Source: Eubacterium sp. (lineage in GTDB: Bacteria > Bacillota > Clostridia > Peptostreptococcales > Anaerovoracaceae). From it: a stretch of DNA of 56,324 nucleotides. Both the position numbers and the translations under genes were made by a program. Location of the stretch: contig JAETRU010000018.1 in assembly GCA_021769965.1 (NCBI GenBank), positions 1 through 56,324 of the forward strand, given 5' to 3'. This document shows, in pieces, positions 1 through 7,448 of this stretch (the first letter of the stretch is position 1; each line of letters begins with the position of its first letter). The notes under the pieces are model-generated. The model saw only the letters and a program-made list of their open reading frames with translations, made no database searches and had not been told where the DNA came from.

Positions 1-115
1 ACAAAAAAGTAGAAAAAATGCTACAAATTGTGTCAATTAAGAAAACCGCCAAAGCTACTAATTGCAGTAGTTTGACGGTTTTTTACATGATTTGGCTGTC
101 AAAGACGGGATTATA
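1..115 (+). mobile_element. End of an insertion sequence, left copy (partial)
   Basis: The first 115 bases are repeated in reverse complement at the other end of the window (56209-56323) with a single mismatch (A at 85). The copy holds the last 12 codons of an ORF (reading QKSRKNATNCVN, stop TAA at 38-40), a terminator hairpin, and then about 30 bases up to GGGATTATA, where the two copies stop matching. This is what the 3' end of a multicopy insertion sequence looks like, with the element continuing outside the window. The family cannot be assigned from so short a piece. A candidate terminal repeat core is TGTCAAAGACGGGA. Confidence 0.7.
42..84 (+). terminator. Terminator behind the IS-encoded ORF (left copy)
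   Basis: Two nearly complementary arms, AAAACCGCCAAAGCTACT (42-59) and AGTAGTTTGACGGTTTT (66-82), enclose a six-base loop and are followed by more T residues. One mismatch and one bulged G interrupt the stem. It sits two bases after the stop codon of the IS ORF. The same hairpin is present in the right copy. Confidence 0.75.
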
Positions 116-180
116 CTACATTCTTTTACAAAAATCACTAAATTTTCACAAAAAGCGCACATATCGACCAAGATTATATA

Positions 181-348
181 CTATGGTCCGTCAGATCCTG
201 TCATGCAATATCTGGCAAAACACAACCGGCTTTCTTTGAGGCACTTCCTGCTGATGGGTATAAAAGTTCCGTCGGTCAGCTGAAACGATTCGTCGACAGT
301 TGGATCGGATATGAGGATTTCAAGAAAGTAATAGATAAAAACCTTTAG
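181..348 (+). pseudogene. Possible C-terminal fragment of an unrecognised protein
   Basis: A reading frame without its own start runs through this stretch and ends at TAG 346-348. Its last part has ordinary protein-like composition (for example ...FFEALPADGYKSSVGQ... and ...SWIGYEDFKKV...). It begins shortly after the IS end, so it could be the tail of a gene truncated by the insertion. I do not recognise the family. The rest of 116-440 holds no supportable gene. One copy of the AATATGGCGY motif lies at 375-385. Confidence 0.3.
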
Positions 349-448
349 CAGATGACGGATACAGGCCGATCCTGAAATATGGCGTCTGCTTCTTCAAAAA
401 GGGCTGTAGGATATTAAAAAGTTAAACGATCGACAGAAGATAACAGCA

Positions 449-487
449 AAATGCTGCGCAGAGCGTCCAATACGCCGCGCAGCATTT
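449..487 (-). terminator. Terminator of the agmatinase gene
   Basis: A perfect 11-bp stem AAATGCTGCGC (449-459) / GCGCAGCATTT (477-487) lies about 30 bases beyond the agmatinase stop. A-rich and T-rich flanks make it plausible in both directions. Confidence 0.8.
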
Positions 488-515
488 TTAAATTTCTAAA
501 TTACTCAGCTGGCTT

Positions 516-1448
516 CTATTTTCTCTCCAGCTTTCCGATCTCCTCGGCCCAGTAGCCCCAGGCTTCCGTGATCAGCTTCCGTCCCGCGTACATGGCCGCC
601 AGAGACGGATCCAGCGCCGGCGCGATCTCCACCACGTCGAAGGCGATGATATTCAGACCCCGGAACAGCTTTTCCAGCAGGGTCAGCGCCATCCGGGACG
701 TCAGCCCGCCAAACTGAGGCGTGCCCGTTCCCGCCGCATAGCCGGGATCCAGCGCGTCAATATCAAATGTCAGATAGACCTTGCTGAACTTTTTCATCTT
801 TTCAACGCAGTCAGCCGCGACTGCCTCGATCCCCTCATGGTAACAGTCGTAGGCGGTCTTGACCTGAATGTTTCCTTCCTTATATAACGCGAACTCATCC
901 GGTTCAATGGAACGGATTCCGATAAAATAAAGGTTTTCCAGCGACTTTACGTGAGAAAGCTCCAGCGCTCTCCGCTCCGTGCTGCCGTGGGACAGCGGAT
1001 CGCCCTCCAGCGCCTCGCACAGATCCATGTGCGCGTCGATATGAATGATGCCAAAATCCTCACCGACTGCGTCATTGACCCCGCGCTCCACCGGGATCGT
1101 CACTGAATGGTCGCCGCCGACCATAGTGAAGCGAACGCCTTTGCGTACCAGTTCCGCTGTATACCGCTGTACCTCCGCAAACACAGCTTCCCTGTCGTCA
1201 CCCTCAAAATCGCCTCCGTCGACCACATTCAGCGTGTCGAACCATTCCAGCCGCTCGGTACATGGCGTGGAATGCAGCGTATTCTCCCGCAGAGTCTGCG
1301 GCGCCGCAGCCGCGCCTCCCCGGTAGCTGACTCCTCCATCATAGGGGATCCCGAAAATCACCACATCAGCGTTTTCTTCCTTCATCTCCGGCCGGTTCAG
1401 TCCGCACCAGGAACCGGCACTTTTCGCAAATTCATTTTTTACCTGCAT
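516..1448 (-). CDS. speB: Agmatinase (ureohydrolase family)
   Basis: Manganese-dependent hydrolase of the arginase/agmatinase family, predicted to convert agmatine to putrescine and urea in the cytoplasm. The metal-ligand motifs are all visible: GGDHS, DAHMD, a following SHGS loop and TFDIDALDP. The length of 310 residues is normal for the family. The frame could begin at a GTG nine bases upstream, but that codon overlaps the ribosome site AAAGGAG, so the ATG at 1448 is preferred. The gene has its own sigma-54 promoter just upstream and lies next to a sigma-54 activator and a basic amino acid decarboxylase, which together suggest an arginine-agmatine-putrescine route. A guanidino- or formimino-substrate relative cannot be excluded from sequence alone. 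Confidence 0.85.
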   Translation of the reverse strand: MQVKNEFAKSAGSWCGLNRPEMKEENADVVIFGIPYDGGVSYRGGAAAAPQTLRENTLHSTPCTERLEWFDTLNVVDGGDFEGDDREAVFAEVQRYTAELVRKGVRFTMVGGDHSVTIPVERGVNDAVGEDFGIIHIDAHMDLCEALEGDPLSHGSTERRALELSHVKSLENLYFIGIRSIEPDEFALYKEGNIQVKTAYDCYHEGIEAVAADCVEKMKKFSKVYLTFDIDALDPGYAAGTGTPQFGGLTSRMALTLLEKLFRGLNIIAFDVVEIAPALDPSLAAMYAGRKLITEAWGYWAEEIGKLERK

Positions 1449-1484
1449 GACACTCACTCCTTTACTTTGTTACCACTATTAATA

Positions 1485-1500
1485 AGCAATAATCATGCCA
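1485..1500 (-). promoter_or_regulatory. Sigma-54 (-24/-12) promoter of the agmatinase gene
   Basis: On the minus strand the sequence reads TGGCAT, five bases, then TTGCT. This matches the consensus TGGCAC-N5-TTGCW with invariant GG and GC at the required spacing. The start codon follows 37 bases downstream. Confidence 0.85.
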
Positions 1501-1542
1501 AAGTAGAAAGTCTGAAATTTTAACACTCTCCACCCGCAGCTC

Positions 1543-1590
1543 CCTGAACAGGAAAAAATTTTACCCCCTGACCGGCAAAAAATTTTACCC
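1543..1590 (-). promoter_or_regulatory. Tandem upstream activator sites for the sigma-54 regulator
   Basis: Two adjacent 24-bp direct repeats occupy 1543-1566 and 1567-1590. Each reads on the minus strand GGGTAAAATTTTTT, then a GC-richer tail ending CAGG. They lie about 45-90 bp upstream of the -24/-12 promoter and touch the stop codon of the activator gene, a usual position for enhancer sites of NtrC/RocR-type proteins. Confidence 0.7.
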
Positions 1591-2945
1591 TATTCCTTTA
1601 AAAGCTTCTGATAATCGATCCGCAGCTTTTGGATCTTGTATTTCAGCGCCTGCCTGGTGATCTGCAGCTTTGCGGCCGCCTGATTTAAAGAAGCCGCGCT
1701 CTTTAAGGTCTTTTCCAGAATTTCTTTTTCATACCGGTTCATCATCTCCGCCAGACTGCAGTCAGAATCTGGCGGACTGCTGCTTTCGCCCAGCATACCG
1801 CTTCCCGAAATGAGATGATCCGGCAGATCCGTCAGCCTTATCGTCTCGCCATCGACCAGATTGAAAGCAGATTCCATTACGTTTTTCATTTCACGTACAT
1901 TACCCGGCCATCTATAATCCCGCAGGACCTTTTCCGCAAAAGGGCTGATCCCCTGCACGGATTTCCCCATTTTCTCATTATACACCGAAATAAAATGAGA
2001 AATAAGCAGCGGAATATCTTCCTTTCTTTTCCGCAGCGGCGGTACTAAGATCTGCACGACACTGAGACGGTAAAACAGATCCCTTCGTATTTTCCCGCTT
2101 TCGATCGCAGTCTCCGGATCGACATTCATCGCGGAAATCAGGCGAACGTCTACTTCAGTATACTGCTCCGCGCCGATCTTCATATACTGCTGCTCTTCTG
2201 CCGCTTTCAGCAGCTTTGCCTGCAGTTCCGGACTCATGGAATTAATTTCATCCAAAAACAAAGTGCCTCCGTCAGCAAGCTCAAAAAGTCCTTTTTTGTT
2301 CTCCGCGCCGGTAAAACTGCCCTTCACCGTTCCAAACAGCGTACTTTCAATTAACGCGTCAGGGATCGCCGCACAGTTAAGCGAAATAAACGGTTTTTTC
2401 TTTCGTTTGCCATGACTGTGAATGGCTTCTACGATAAGCTCCTTGCCCGCTCCGGATTCACCGATGACCATCACCGGCGAGCCGTTTTCCGCGATTTTCA
2501 GCAGCTTCTTCTTGATCTCCGCCATATCAGGACTTTGGGACACAATGTCTTCTATCGTATATAAGGCTCTTCTTTTCGCCCGGTGTTCGCCCTGCTCAGG
2601 AAGTTCAACAGACAGATCGATGCTGCCGATCAGCTTCCCGTCATTTTCAATCGGAAATGTGCTTGTTATCGTAGTATGCCGCCTCCCGGAAGGTTCTGTC
2701 AGCGTCTGCTTCTGATTCAGCACCGGCCTGCCCGTTGCCATCACCCTTGCATGAGTGCTGTTTTCCTCATTCAGCTCCGGATATACTTCAAAAAGATTTT
2801 TGCCCAGAATATCATCCGTGCGCAGGTATTCTTTGTCTTCCGTCACCATCGCAGAATATTCAATGATATTATCCCGGTTGACAATCAGTATCGCGTCGAT
2901 TCTTCCATATGAATTTGTGAATTTTTCCAAACAGTTAATCTGCAT
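1590..2945 (-). CDS. Sigma-54-dependent transcriptional activator (PAS-AAA+-Fis)
   Basis: A 451-residue enhancer-binding protein. The N-terminal ~110 residues look like a PAS sensor domain. A central AAA+ ATPase follows, with Walker A GESGAGKE, Walker B GGTLFLDE and the sigma-54 contact loop in the variant form GSFTGA instead of GAFTGA. The C-terminus carries a Fis-type helix-turn-helix (SLNQAAAKLQITRQALKYKI). It resembles RocR-like regulators of arginine catabolism. It lies directly upstream of the agmatinase gene, whose sigma-54 promoter and twin upstream sites it most likely serves. It starts 52 bp after the decarboxylase gene and may be co-transcribed with it. Confidence 0.9.
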   Translation of the reverse strand: MQINCLEKFTNSYGRIDAILIVNRDNIIEYSAMVTEDKEYLRTDDILGKNLFEVYPELNEENSTHARVMATGRPVLNQKQTLTEPSGRRHTTITSTFPIENDGKLIGSIDLSVELPEQGEHRAKRRALYTIEDIVSQSPDMAEIKKKLLKIAENGSPVMVIGESGAGKELIVEAIHSHGKRKKKPFISLNCAAIPDALIESTLFGTVKGSFTGAENKKGLFELADGGTLFLDEINSMSPELQAKLLKAAEEQQYMKIGAEQYTEVDVRLISAMNVDPETAIESGKIRRDLFYRLSVVQILVPPLRKRKEDIPLLISHFISVYNEKMGKSVQGISPFAEKVLRDYRWPGNVREMKNVMESAFNLVDGETIRLTDLPDHLISGSGMLGESSSPPDSDCSLAEMMNRYEKEILEKTLKSAASLNQAAAKLQITRQALKYKIQKLRIDYQKLLKE

Positions 2946-2997
2946 CTTCTGTTTCCTCTTTGACCATCATAAACCCGTGCCGCCGTCTGCCATTCTC

Positions 2998-4416
2998 CTA
3001 CTTCTTTCCTGCCAGCACGCAGCCGTCCTCGTCGATACCCATGACCTTCTCACCCGCAGCCCGCAGAGACTGCGCATAGGCCAGCACTTCCCCGTCCATG
3101 ACCTCACCAGGACAGATGATCGGGATCCCCGGCGGATACGGAATCAGCGACGATCCGCACACCCGTCCAGCCGCCTGAGACACAGGCACCCGCTCGCAGA
3201 CCTGAGGAATTTCCCGCTGCAAAAGCTTCTTCACCGTCACAGCCTGTCTGCCAGAAGGCCTTTTTTCCATCAAAAGTGTTTTTGTCGAAATTTCACGAAG
3301 CGCCGAAAGCAGGCGGTCGTAGTCACATCGTTTATTGCCGATTCCTGTCATACACATGAGAATATCCCCGGTGACCAGTTCCACAAAGATATCCTTTTCC
3401 ATGAGCAGTTTCTCCAGCTCCAGACCGGTCAGCCCGCAGGCGCTCATATCCAGATTGATCTTCGTATGATCCAGCATCGGATGCTCCAGAACTTTCAGCC
3501 CCGGGATCTCTTTGGCTTTTCCATAGAAATACTGCAGATCAGCCTCCCAGGTTTTTGTCAGCTGCTCTCCCTTCCGCTCTATCAGATCCGCATTGATGTC
3601 CAGAGAGGCCATCAACAGATACGAAGGACTGGTGCTTTCGATCATCTGCAGCTTATCCGCGAAAACATATTGGTCAACTTTGTCTGAATTCAGGTTGACG
3701 ATGGCGCTCTGGGTATAGGAAGCAAGCGTCTTATGGGCGCTCTCCACTATGATATCCGCGCCCTGGTTTTCCGCAGCCCGCGCGCATCCTCCGATATATT
3801 CGTCAAACAGCTTCAGATGTGCTCCGTGGGCCTGATCCACGATCAATACCTTCCCAGCCTCATGGACAACGTCCGCGATCGCTTTGATGTCGCTGCAGAT
3901 GCCGTAGTAGTTGGGGCTTGGCAGGATCACCGCCGACGCGTCCGGATACTCCGCCAGACACCTTTTGATCTCCGAAGGCAATACGGCACCGGAAATGCCC
4001 GCGCCGGCAAGTTCTTCGGGATAAGCGTAGACAGGCCGGCCGCCCGCCAGACGCAGACCGTTGAAAACAGCCTTATGACAGTTGCGCGCCATGATCAGCT
4101 TCCCGCCTGCCGGTACACAGGTCATGATCGCCGCGATAAGCCCCGCGCTGCTGCCGCCCACCAGCAGGAAACTCTCTTTTACGCCATAGATCGCCTTATA
4201 ACGATCCATTGTTTCACGAATGATCCCTTCGGTCTGAAACAGATTGTCGGCGCCCGGGATCTCTGTCACATCGCAGTCCATGATCGAGTCCAGAAAATCT
4301 CCATAACCGTGGTCACGATACAGATCCGCGCCCTTGTGCCCCGGCATATGAAAAGATACCGGGCTGCATGCCGCATGCCGCAGCAGAAATTGTGTGATGC
4401 CTCGCTTCTCGTCCAT
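2998..4416 (-). CDS. Orn/Lys/Arg decarboxylase family protein (PLP-dependent)
   Basis: A 472-residue fold-type I PLP enzyme of the short, Gram-positive arginine/lysine/ornithine decarboxylase group. Recognisable parts are FHMPGHKG near the N-terminus, the VGGSSAGL cofactor loop, DQAHGAHL, and ESAHKTL with the lysine expected to hold PLP. The smaller C-terminal domain typical of the group follows. Adjacency to agmatinase favours arginine as substrate (giving agmatine), but lysine or ornithine cannot be ruled out by motif. Ribosome site GGGGGAGA precedes the ATG, and a sigma-A promoter is visible upstream. Confidence 0.85.
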   Translation of the reverse strand: MDEKRGITQFLLRHAACSPVSFHMPGHKGADLYRDHGYGDFLDSIMDCDVTEIPGADNLFQTEGIIRETMDRYKAIYGVKESFLLVGGSSAGLIAAIMTCVPAGGKLIMARNCHKAVFNGLRLAGGRPVYAYPEELAGAGISGAVLPSEIKRCLAEYPDASAVILPSPNYYGICSDIKAIADVVHEAGKVLIVDQAHGAHLKLFDEYIGGCARAAENQGADIIVESAHKTLASYTQSAIVNLNSDKVDQYVFADKLQMIESTSPSYLLMASLDINADLIERKGEQLTKTWEADLQYFYGKAKEIPGLKVLEHPMLDHTKINLDMSACGLTGLELEKLLMEKDIFVELVTGDILMCMTGIGNKRCDYDRLLSALREISTKTLLMEKRPSGRQAVTVKKLLQREIPQVCERVPVSQAAGRVCGSSLIPYPPGIPIICPGEVMDGEVLAYAQSLRAAGEKVMGIDEDGCVLAGKK

Positions 4417-4446
4417 ATTTATCTCCCCCGCAAGTATATTACACTT

Positions 4447-4476
4447 ATTTTATCATTGATCCATGCAGCTTGACAA
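4447..4476 (-). promoter_or_regulatory. Sigma-A promoter of the decarboxylase gene
   Basis: On the minus strand TTGTCA (4471-4476) and TAAAAT (4447-4452) are separated by 18 bases, about 30 bases before the ATG. Confidence 0.55.
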
Positions 4477-4546
4477 GGGATATCTCTCTGCTTCGGGATC
4501 TTGAGGCGGAAGCGAATAAGAGTACCTCAGAAGTTCAAACGGTTTA

Positions 4547-5665
4547 TCATTCGTTTGCCTTCAACGCATCCGGATTCAGCGCCAGCAGTTCTTCGACTGC
4601 AAACAACCCGTCTTTCCGGATCAGCCTGTCGTCAAACCAGATCTCTCCGCCGCCGTACTCCGGTCTTTGTATCAGCACCAGATCCCAGTGCACGGAAGAA
4701 CGATTGCCGTTATCCGCGTCTTCATATGCCATGCCCGGCGTCAGGTGGATACTGCCGCAGATCTTTTCGTCGAACAAAATATCCTTCATCGGTTCAAGGA
4801 CAAAAGGATTTACGCCGATGGCAAACTCTCCGAAGTACCGCGCGCCTTCGTCGGCGTCAAGGAAAGCATTGATACGCGCAGTGTCATTGGCAGTTGCCTT
4901 GACGATGCGCCCCTTTTCTATTTCAAAGCGCACGGTTTCATAGACGAAACCCTGCATCTCGCTGGGCGCGTTATAGGTGATCACGCCGTTCATGGATTCT
5001 CTGACCGGAGCGGTGTAAACCTCACCGTCGGGAATATTCATCTTTCCATCGCACTTGACAGCCGGAATATCTTTGATGGAAAAGGTCAGATCCGTGCCGG
5101 GTCCTGTGATTCTCACTTGGTCTGTCCGATTCATCAGATCCACCAGAGCGTCCATCGCCCGGCTCATCCGTCCGTAATCCATATTGCAGACCTGAAAATA
5201 GAAGTCCTCAAAATCCGCCAGGCTTTTTCCTGCAAGCTGGGCCATGGAAGGCGTCGGATAGCGGAGAATCACCCACTTCGTCTCATTGACACGCTGGTCC
5301 AGCACAGGCTGCAGCATCTTATCGTATAGCTGCAGCTTTTCCGCGGGAACATCGGAAAGCTCCGCAATATTATCCCCGCCGCGAACGCTGATATAGGCGT
5401 TCATCTCTTTCATGCGGACAAGCTCCATTTCGCGCTGCAGGGAAAGCTGCTCCCTGCCTGCGCCCATCAGAAGCTCCCGCAGCACCCGGTCGTTTTTCTC
5501 CTCCGCAAAAGGCACCGCGCCCAGCCTGTACGCGTCCCGGATCAGCTGCTGCACCAGCGGAAGAGTTTCCTTCCCTTCATATTCAATGAGTACTTTCTCG
5601 CCTTTCTGCAGATTGCAGGCATACTCTGTAAGCTGCGCAGAAAGTTTTTCGATTCTGCTGTCCAT
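4547..5665 (-). CDS. M29-family aminopeptidase (AmpS/AmpT-like)
   Basis: A 372-residue metallopeptidase of the thermophilic aminopeptidase (M29) family, cytoplasmic, expected to remove N-terminal residues from short peptides. The metal-site region is seen in the C-terminal half: conserved glutamates around NAPSEMQGFVYETVRFE, the ARYFGEFAIGVNP stretch and the AYEDADNGNRSSVHWDLVLI segment. An in-frame start 45 codons upstream lies inside the D-aminoacylase gene. The ATG at 5665 is preferred because GGAGAA stands in front of it and alignable sequence begins there. It is the last gene of the OPT transporter operon, starting one base after the D-aminoacylase stop, so translational coupling is likely. 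Confidence 0.9.
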   Translation of the reverse strand: MDSRIEKLSAQLTEYACNLQKGEKVLIEYEGKETLPLVQQLIRDAYRLGAVPFAEEKNDRVLRELLMGAGREQLSLQREMELVRMKEMNAYISVRGGDNIAELSDVPAEKLQLYDKMLQPVLDQRVNETKWVILRYPTPSMAQLAGKSLADFEDFYFQVCNMDYGRMSRAMDALVDLMNRTDQVRITGPGTDLTFSIKDIPAVKCDGKMNIPDGEVYTAPVRESMNGVITYNAPSEMQGFVYETVRFEIEKGRIVKATANDTARINAFLDADEGARYFGEFAIGVNPFVLEPMKDILFDEKICGSIHLTPGMAYEDADNGNRSSVHWDLVLIQRPEYGGGEIWFDDRLIRKDGLFAVEELLALNPDALKANE

Positions 5666-5666
5666 A

Positions 5667-7433
5667 TTACCGTTCTCCTTTCCGAAGCACTCTTCCCGCG
5701 CCAACGCCCGCAAACCTGCCTTCGTAAACCGCAGGCTGTCCGTTGACAAACACATACTCGATGCCTTCAGGATCCTGCAGCGGATTTTCGTCCTCGTCAA
5801 AGCTGCGCAGGCGCTCCCTGTCCAGAATTACCAGATCCGCAAAATTCCCTTCACAGATCACGCCTCTTCCTGCGATATCAAACCGCTCTGCCACAAAACC
5901 GCTGGCTTTCCGCACCGCTTCCTCAAAGCTGCTACCGCTGCCGCCTGCGCCTTTGCCGTATCTGTTTAAATATCTTGGAATATAGCCGATGTTCATACTG
6001 TTTGGGTACAGCGGAATCTCTGCATCTCCGGTCAGATTGGTCTCCTTTGCATAGCTGCTGCCGTCTGAGCAGGGCATCGCGTAAGGCGCTCTGCACAGCA
6101 GATCGACAGCCTCTCCAAAGTCAGGTGCAATAACATCCGCCGCCATGTCCGGATCTTCCGCGAAAAGGTTCATCATGGCATCCGCAGGCGCCAGTCCCAT
6201 CTTATCTGCGATCTCAACCAGCCGCCTGCCTTTATATGCCGGATCTCTGTGCCTCAGAATGCTAAACTCCGTCAGCCAGCCTGTTTCATCGTTTTCATCC
6301 AGTGCCGGAAGTTTTCCGTCCGCGATCATGGCATGGACACACTCACGGAACGCCGGATCTTTGAGCTGCTCCGCCAGCCTTTTCCGCGTGCCCGCCATTC
6401 TCACAAGCGGTTTGATAAAATAGCCCAGAGACACCTGTGTAAAGTCAGCGCAGGCAGGCGAAGGTATCACATCCCAGGTTAAATCAGTTCCTGCTTTGCG
6501 CACTGTTTCAAAATACGCAAGGATCGACTCCGCCGCGCGAACCGCGTCTTCCCTGTTTTCTGCCATGCCCATCACATGGACGTGAGAAATATTCACTTTC
6601 AGCGGCAGTCCCTCTGCCTGTCTGACCATCTCCCGGTAGCCGCCCGGACGGTCAGGCTCACCTGCCTGATTATAGTTGTAAGTATGACTGGAAAAAATGC
6701 CGTCATAGTCTGCCGCCACTTTTAACAGTCGGTGAATTTCTGCATCTGTGCCGTAAGGACCCGGTAAGTAGATCGGATCTCTGCCTGTGGATATGCCGAA
6801 CGCGCCGGCTTCCATAGCAAGCCGTACCTCTTCCTCCATGGAAGAAACTTCCGTTTCTGTCGCTTCCCGCAGGCAGTCCACTCCCATAACCGCGGTTCGA
6901 AGCGCGCTGTGACCTAAAAGAGGCGCCATATTGCACCCGAGAGGCAGCGCCTCGCACTTTGCCTGAAACTCCGAAAAAGTCTGCCAGTCCAAATCAATAC
7001 CATATCTGTCTTTTAACGCCGCAGCGCCTTTTTCCCGCTGAAAGATCAGCGGATTCATATCCGATTCATCCGCGCCGGCTTCTTTTAGAAACCGGCAGTC
7101 AAGGTCGGAATAGTAAAGAATCTCTTTTCCCTGCGGCGCAATACTGTAGCCGCAGTTTCCGGTGACTACAGTAGTTACGCCCTGCTTCAGATACGGCTCC
7201 ATGGCCGGCTCTGCAAGCACCGACAGATCCACATGGGTATGGGGATCGATAAAGCCGGGAGTTACAGTCTTTCCGCGGGCATCGATGATTTTTGCGGCAG
7301 CCTGCCCCTTCCCGCTTTCCCGGGCATTCCCGATATATGCGATCCTGTCTCCGACAATACCGATATCCGCCATGTACACTGGCTTTCCCGTACCGTCACA
7401 GATCAGTCCGTTTTGAATTAATATATCAAACAT
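5667..7433 (-). CDS. N-acyl-D-amino-acid deacylase (D-aminoacylase)
   Basis: A 588-residue amidohydrolase-superfamily enzyme that hydrolyses N-acyl-D-amino acids to the free D-amino acid and an acid. The N-terminus (FDILIQNGLICDGTGKP) is the small beta-sandwich part. DPHTHVDL supplies the first metal ligands, with further histidines in SSHTYNYN and SHVHVMG. The C-terminal GRGVICEGNFADLVI segment is typical of the family. It lies between a peptide transporter and an aminopeptidase, so a role in using D-residue-containing or acylated peptide products is inferred. It could also act on related N-acyl substrates. Confidence 0.88.
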   Translation of the reverse strand: MFDILIQNGLICDGTGKPVYMADIGIVGDRIAYIGNARESGKGQAAAKIIDARGKTVTPGFIDPHTHVDLSVLAEPAMEPYLKQGVTTVVTGNCGYSIAPQGKEILYYSDLDCRFLKEAGADESDMNPLIFQREKGAAALKDRYGIDLDWQTFSEFQAKCEALPLGCNMAPLLGHSALRTAVMGVDCLREATETEVSSMEEEVRLAMEAGAFGISTGRDPIYLPGPYGTDAEIHRLLKVAADYDGIFSSHTYNYNQAGEPDRPGGYREMVRQAEGLPLKVNISHVHVMGMAENREDAVRAAESILAYFETVRKAGTDLTWDVIPSPACADFTQVSLGYFIKPLVRMAGTRKRLAEQLKDPAFRECVHAMIADGKLPALDENDETGWLTEFSILRHRDPAYKGRRLVEIADKMGLAPADAMMNLFAEDPDMAADVIAPDFGEAVDLLCRAPYAMPCSDGSSYAKETNLTGDAEIPLYPNSMNIGYIPRYLNRYGKGAGGSGSSFEEAVRKASGFVAERFDIAGRGVICEGNFADLVILDRERLRSFDEDENPLQDPEGIEYVFVNGQPAVYEGRFAGVGAGRVLRKGER

Positions 7434-7448
7434 TTACTGCCCCTTTCC

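Noticed and set aside
92-283. 63-codon plus-strand ORF starting inside the IS end
   Set aside because: No ribosome site, begins within the mobile element end and crosses its border; a different frame in the same stretch has the more protein-like tail.
4511-4560. Terminator behind the M29 aminopeptidase gene
   Set aside because: The small dyad CAAACG/CGTTTG has no T run and an oversized loop; no convincing terminator is seen before the decarboxylase promoter.
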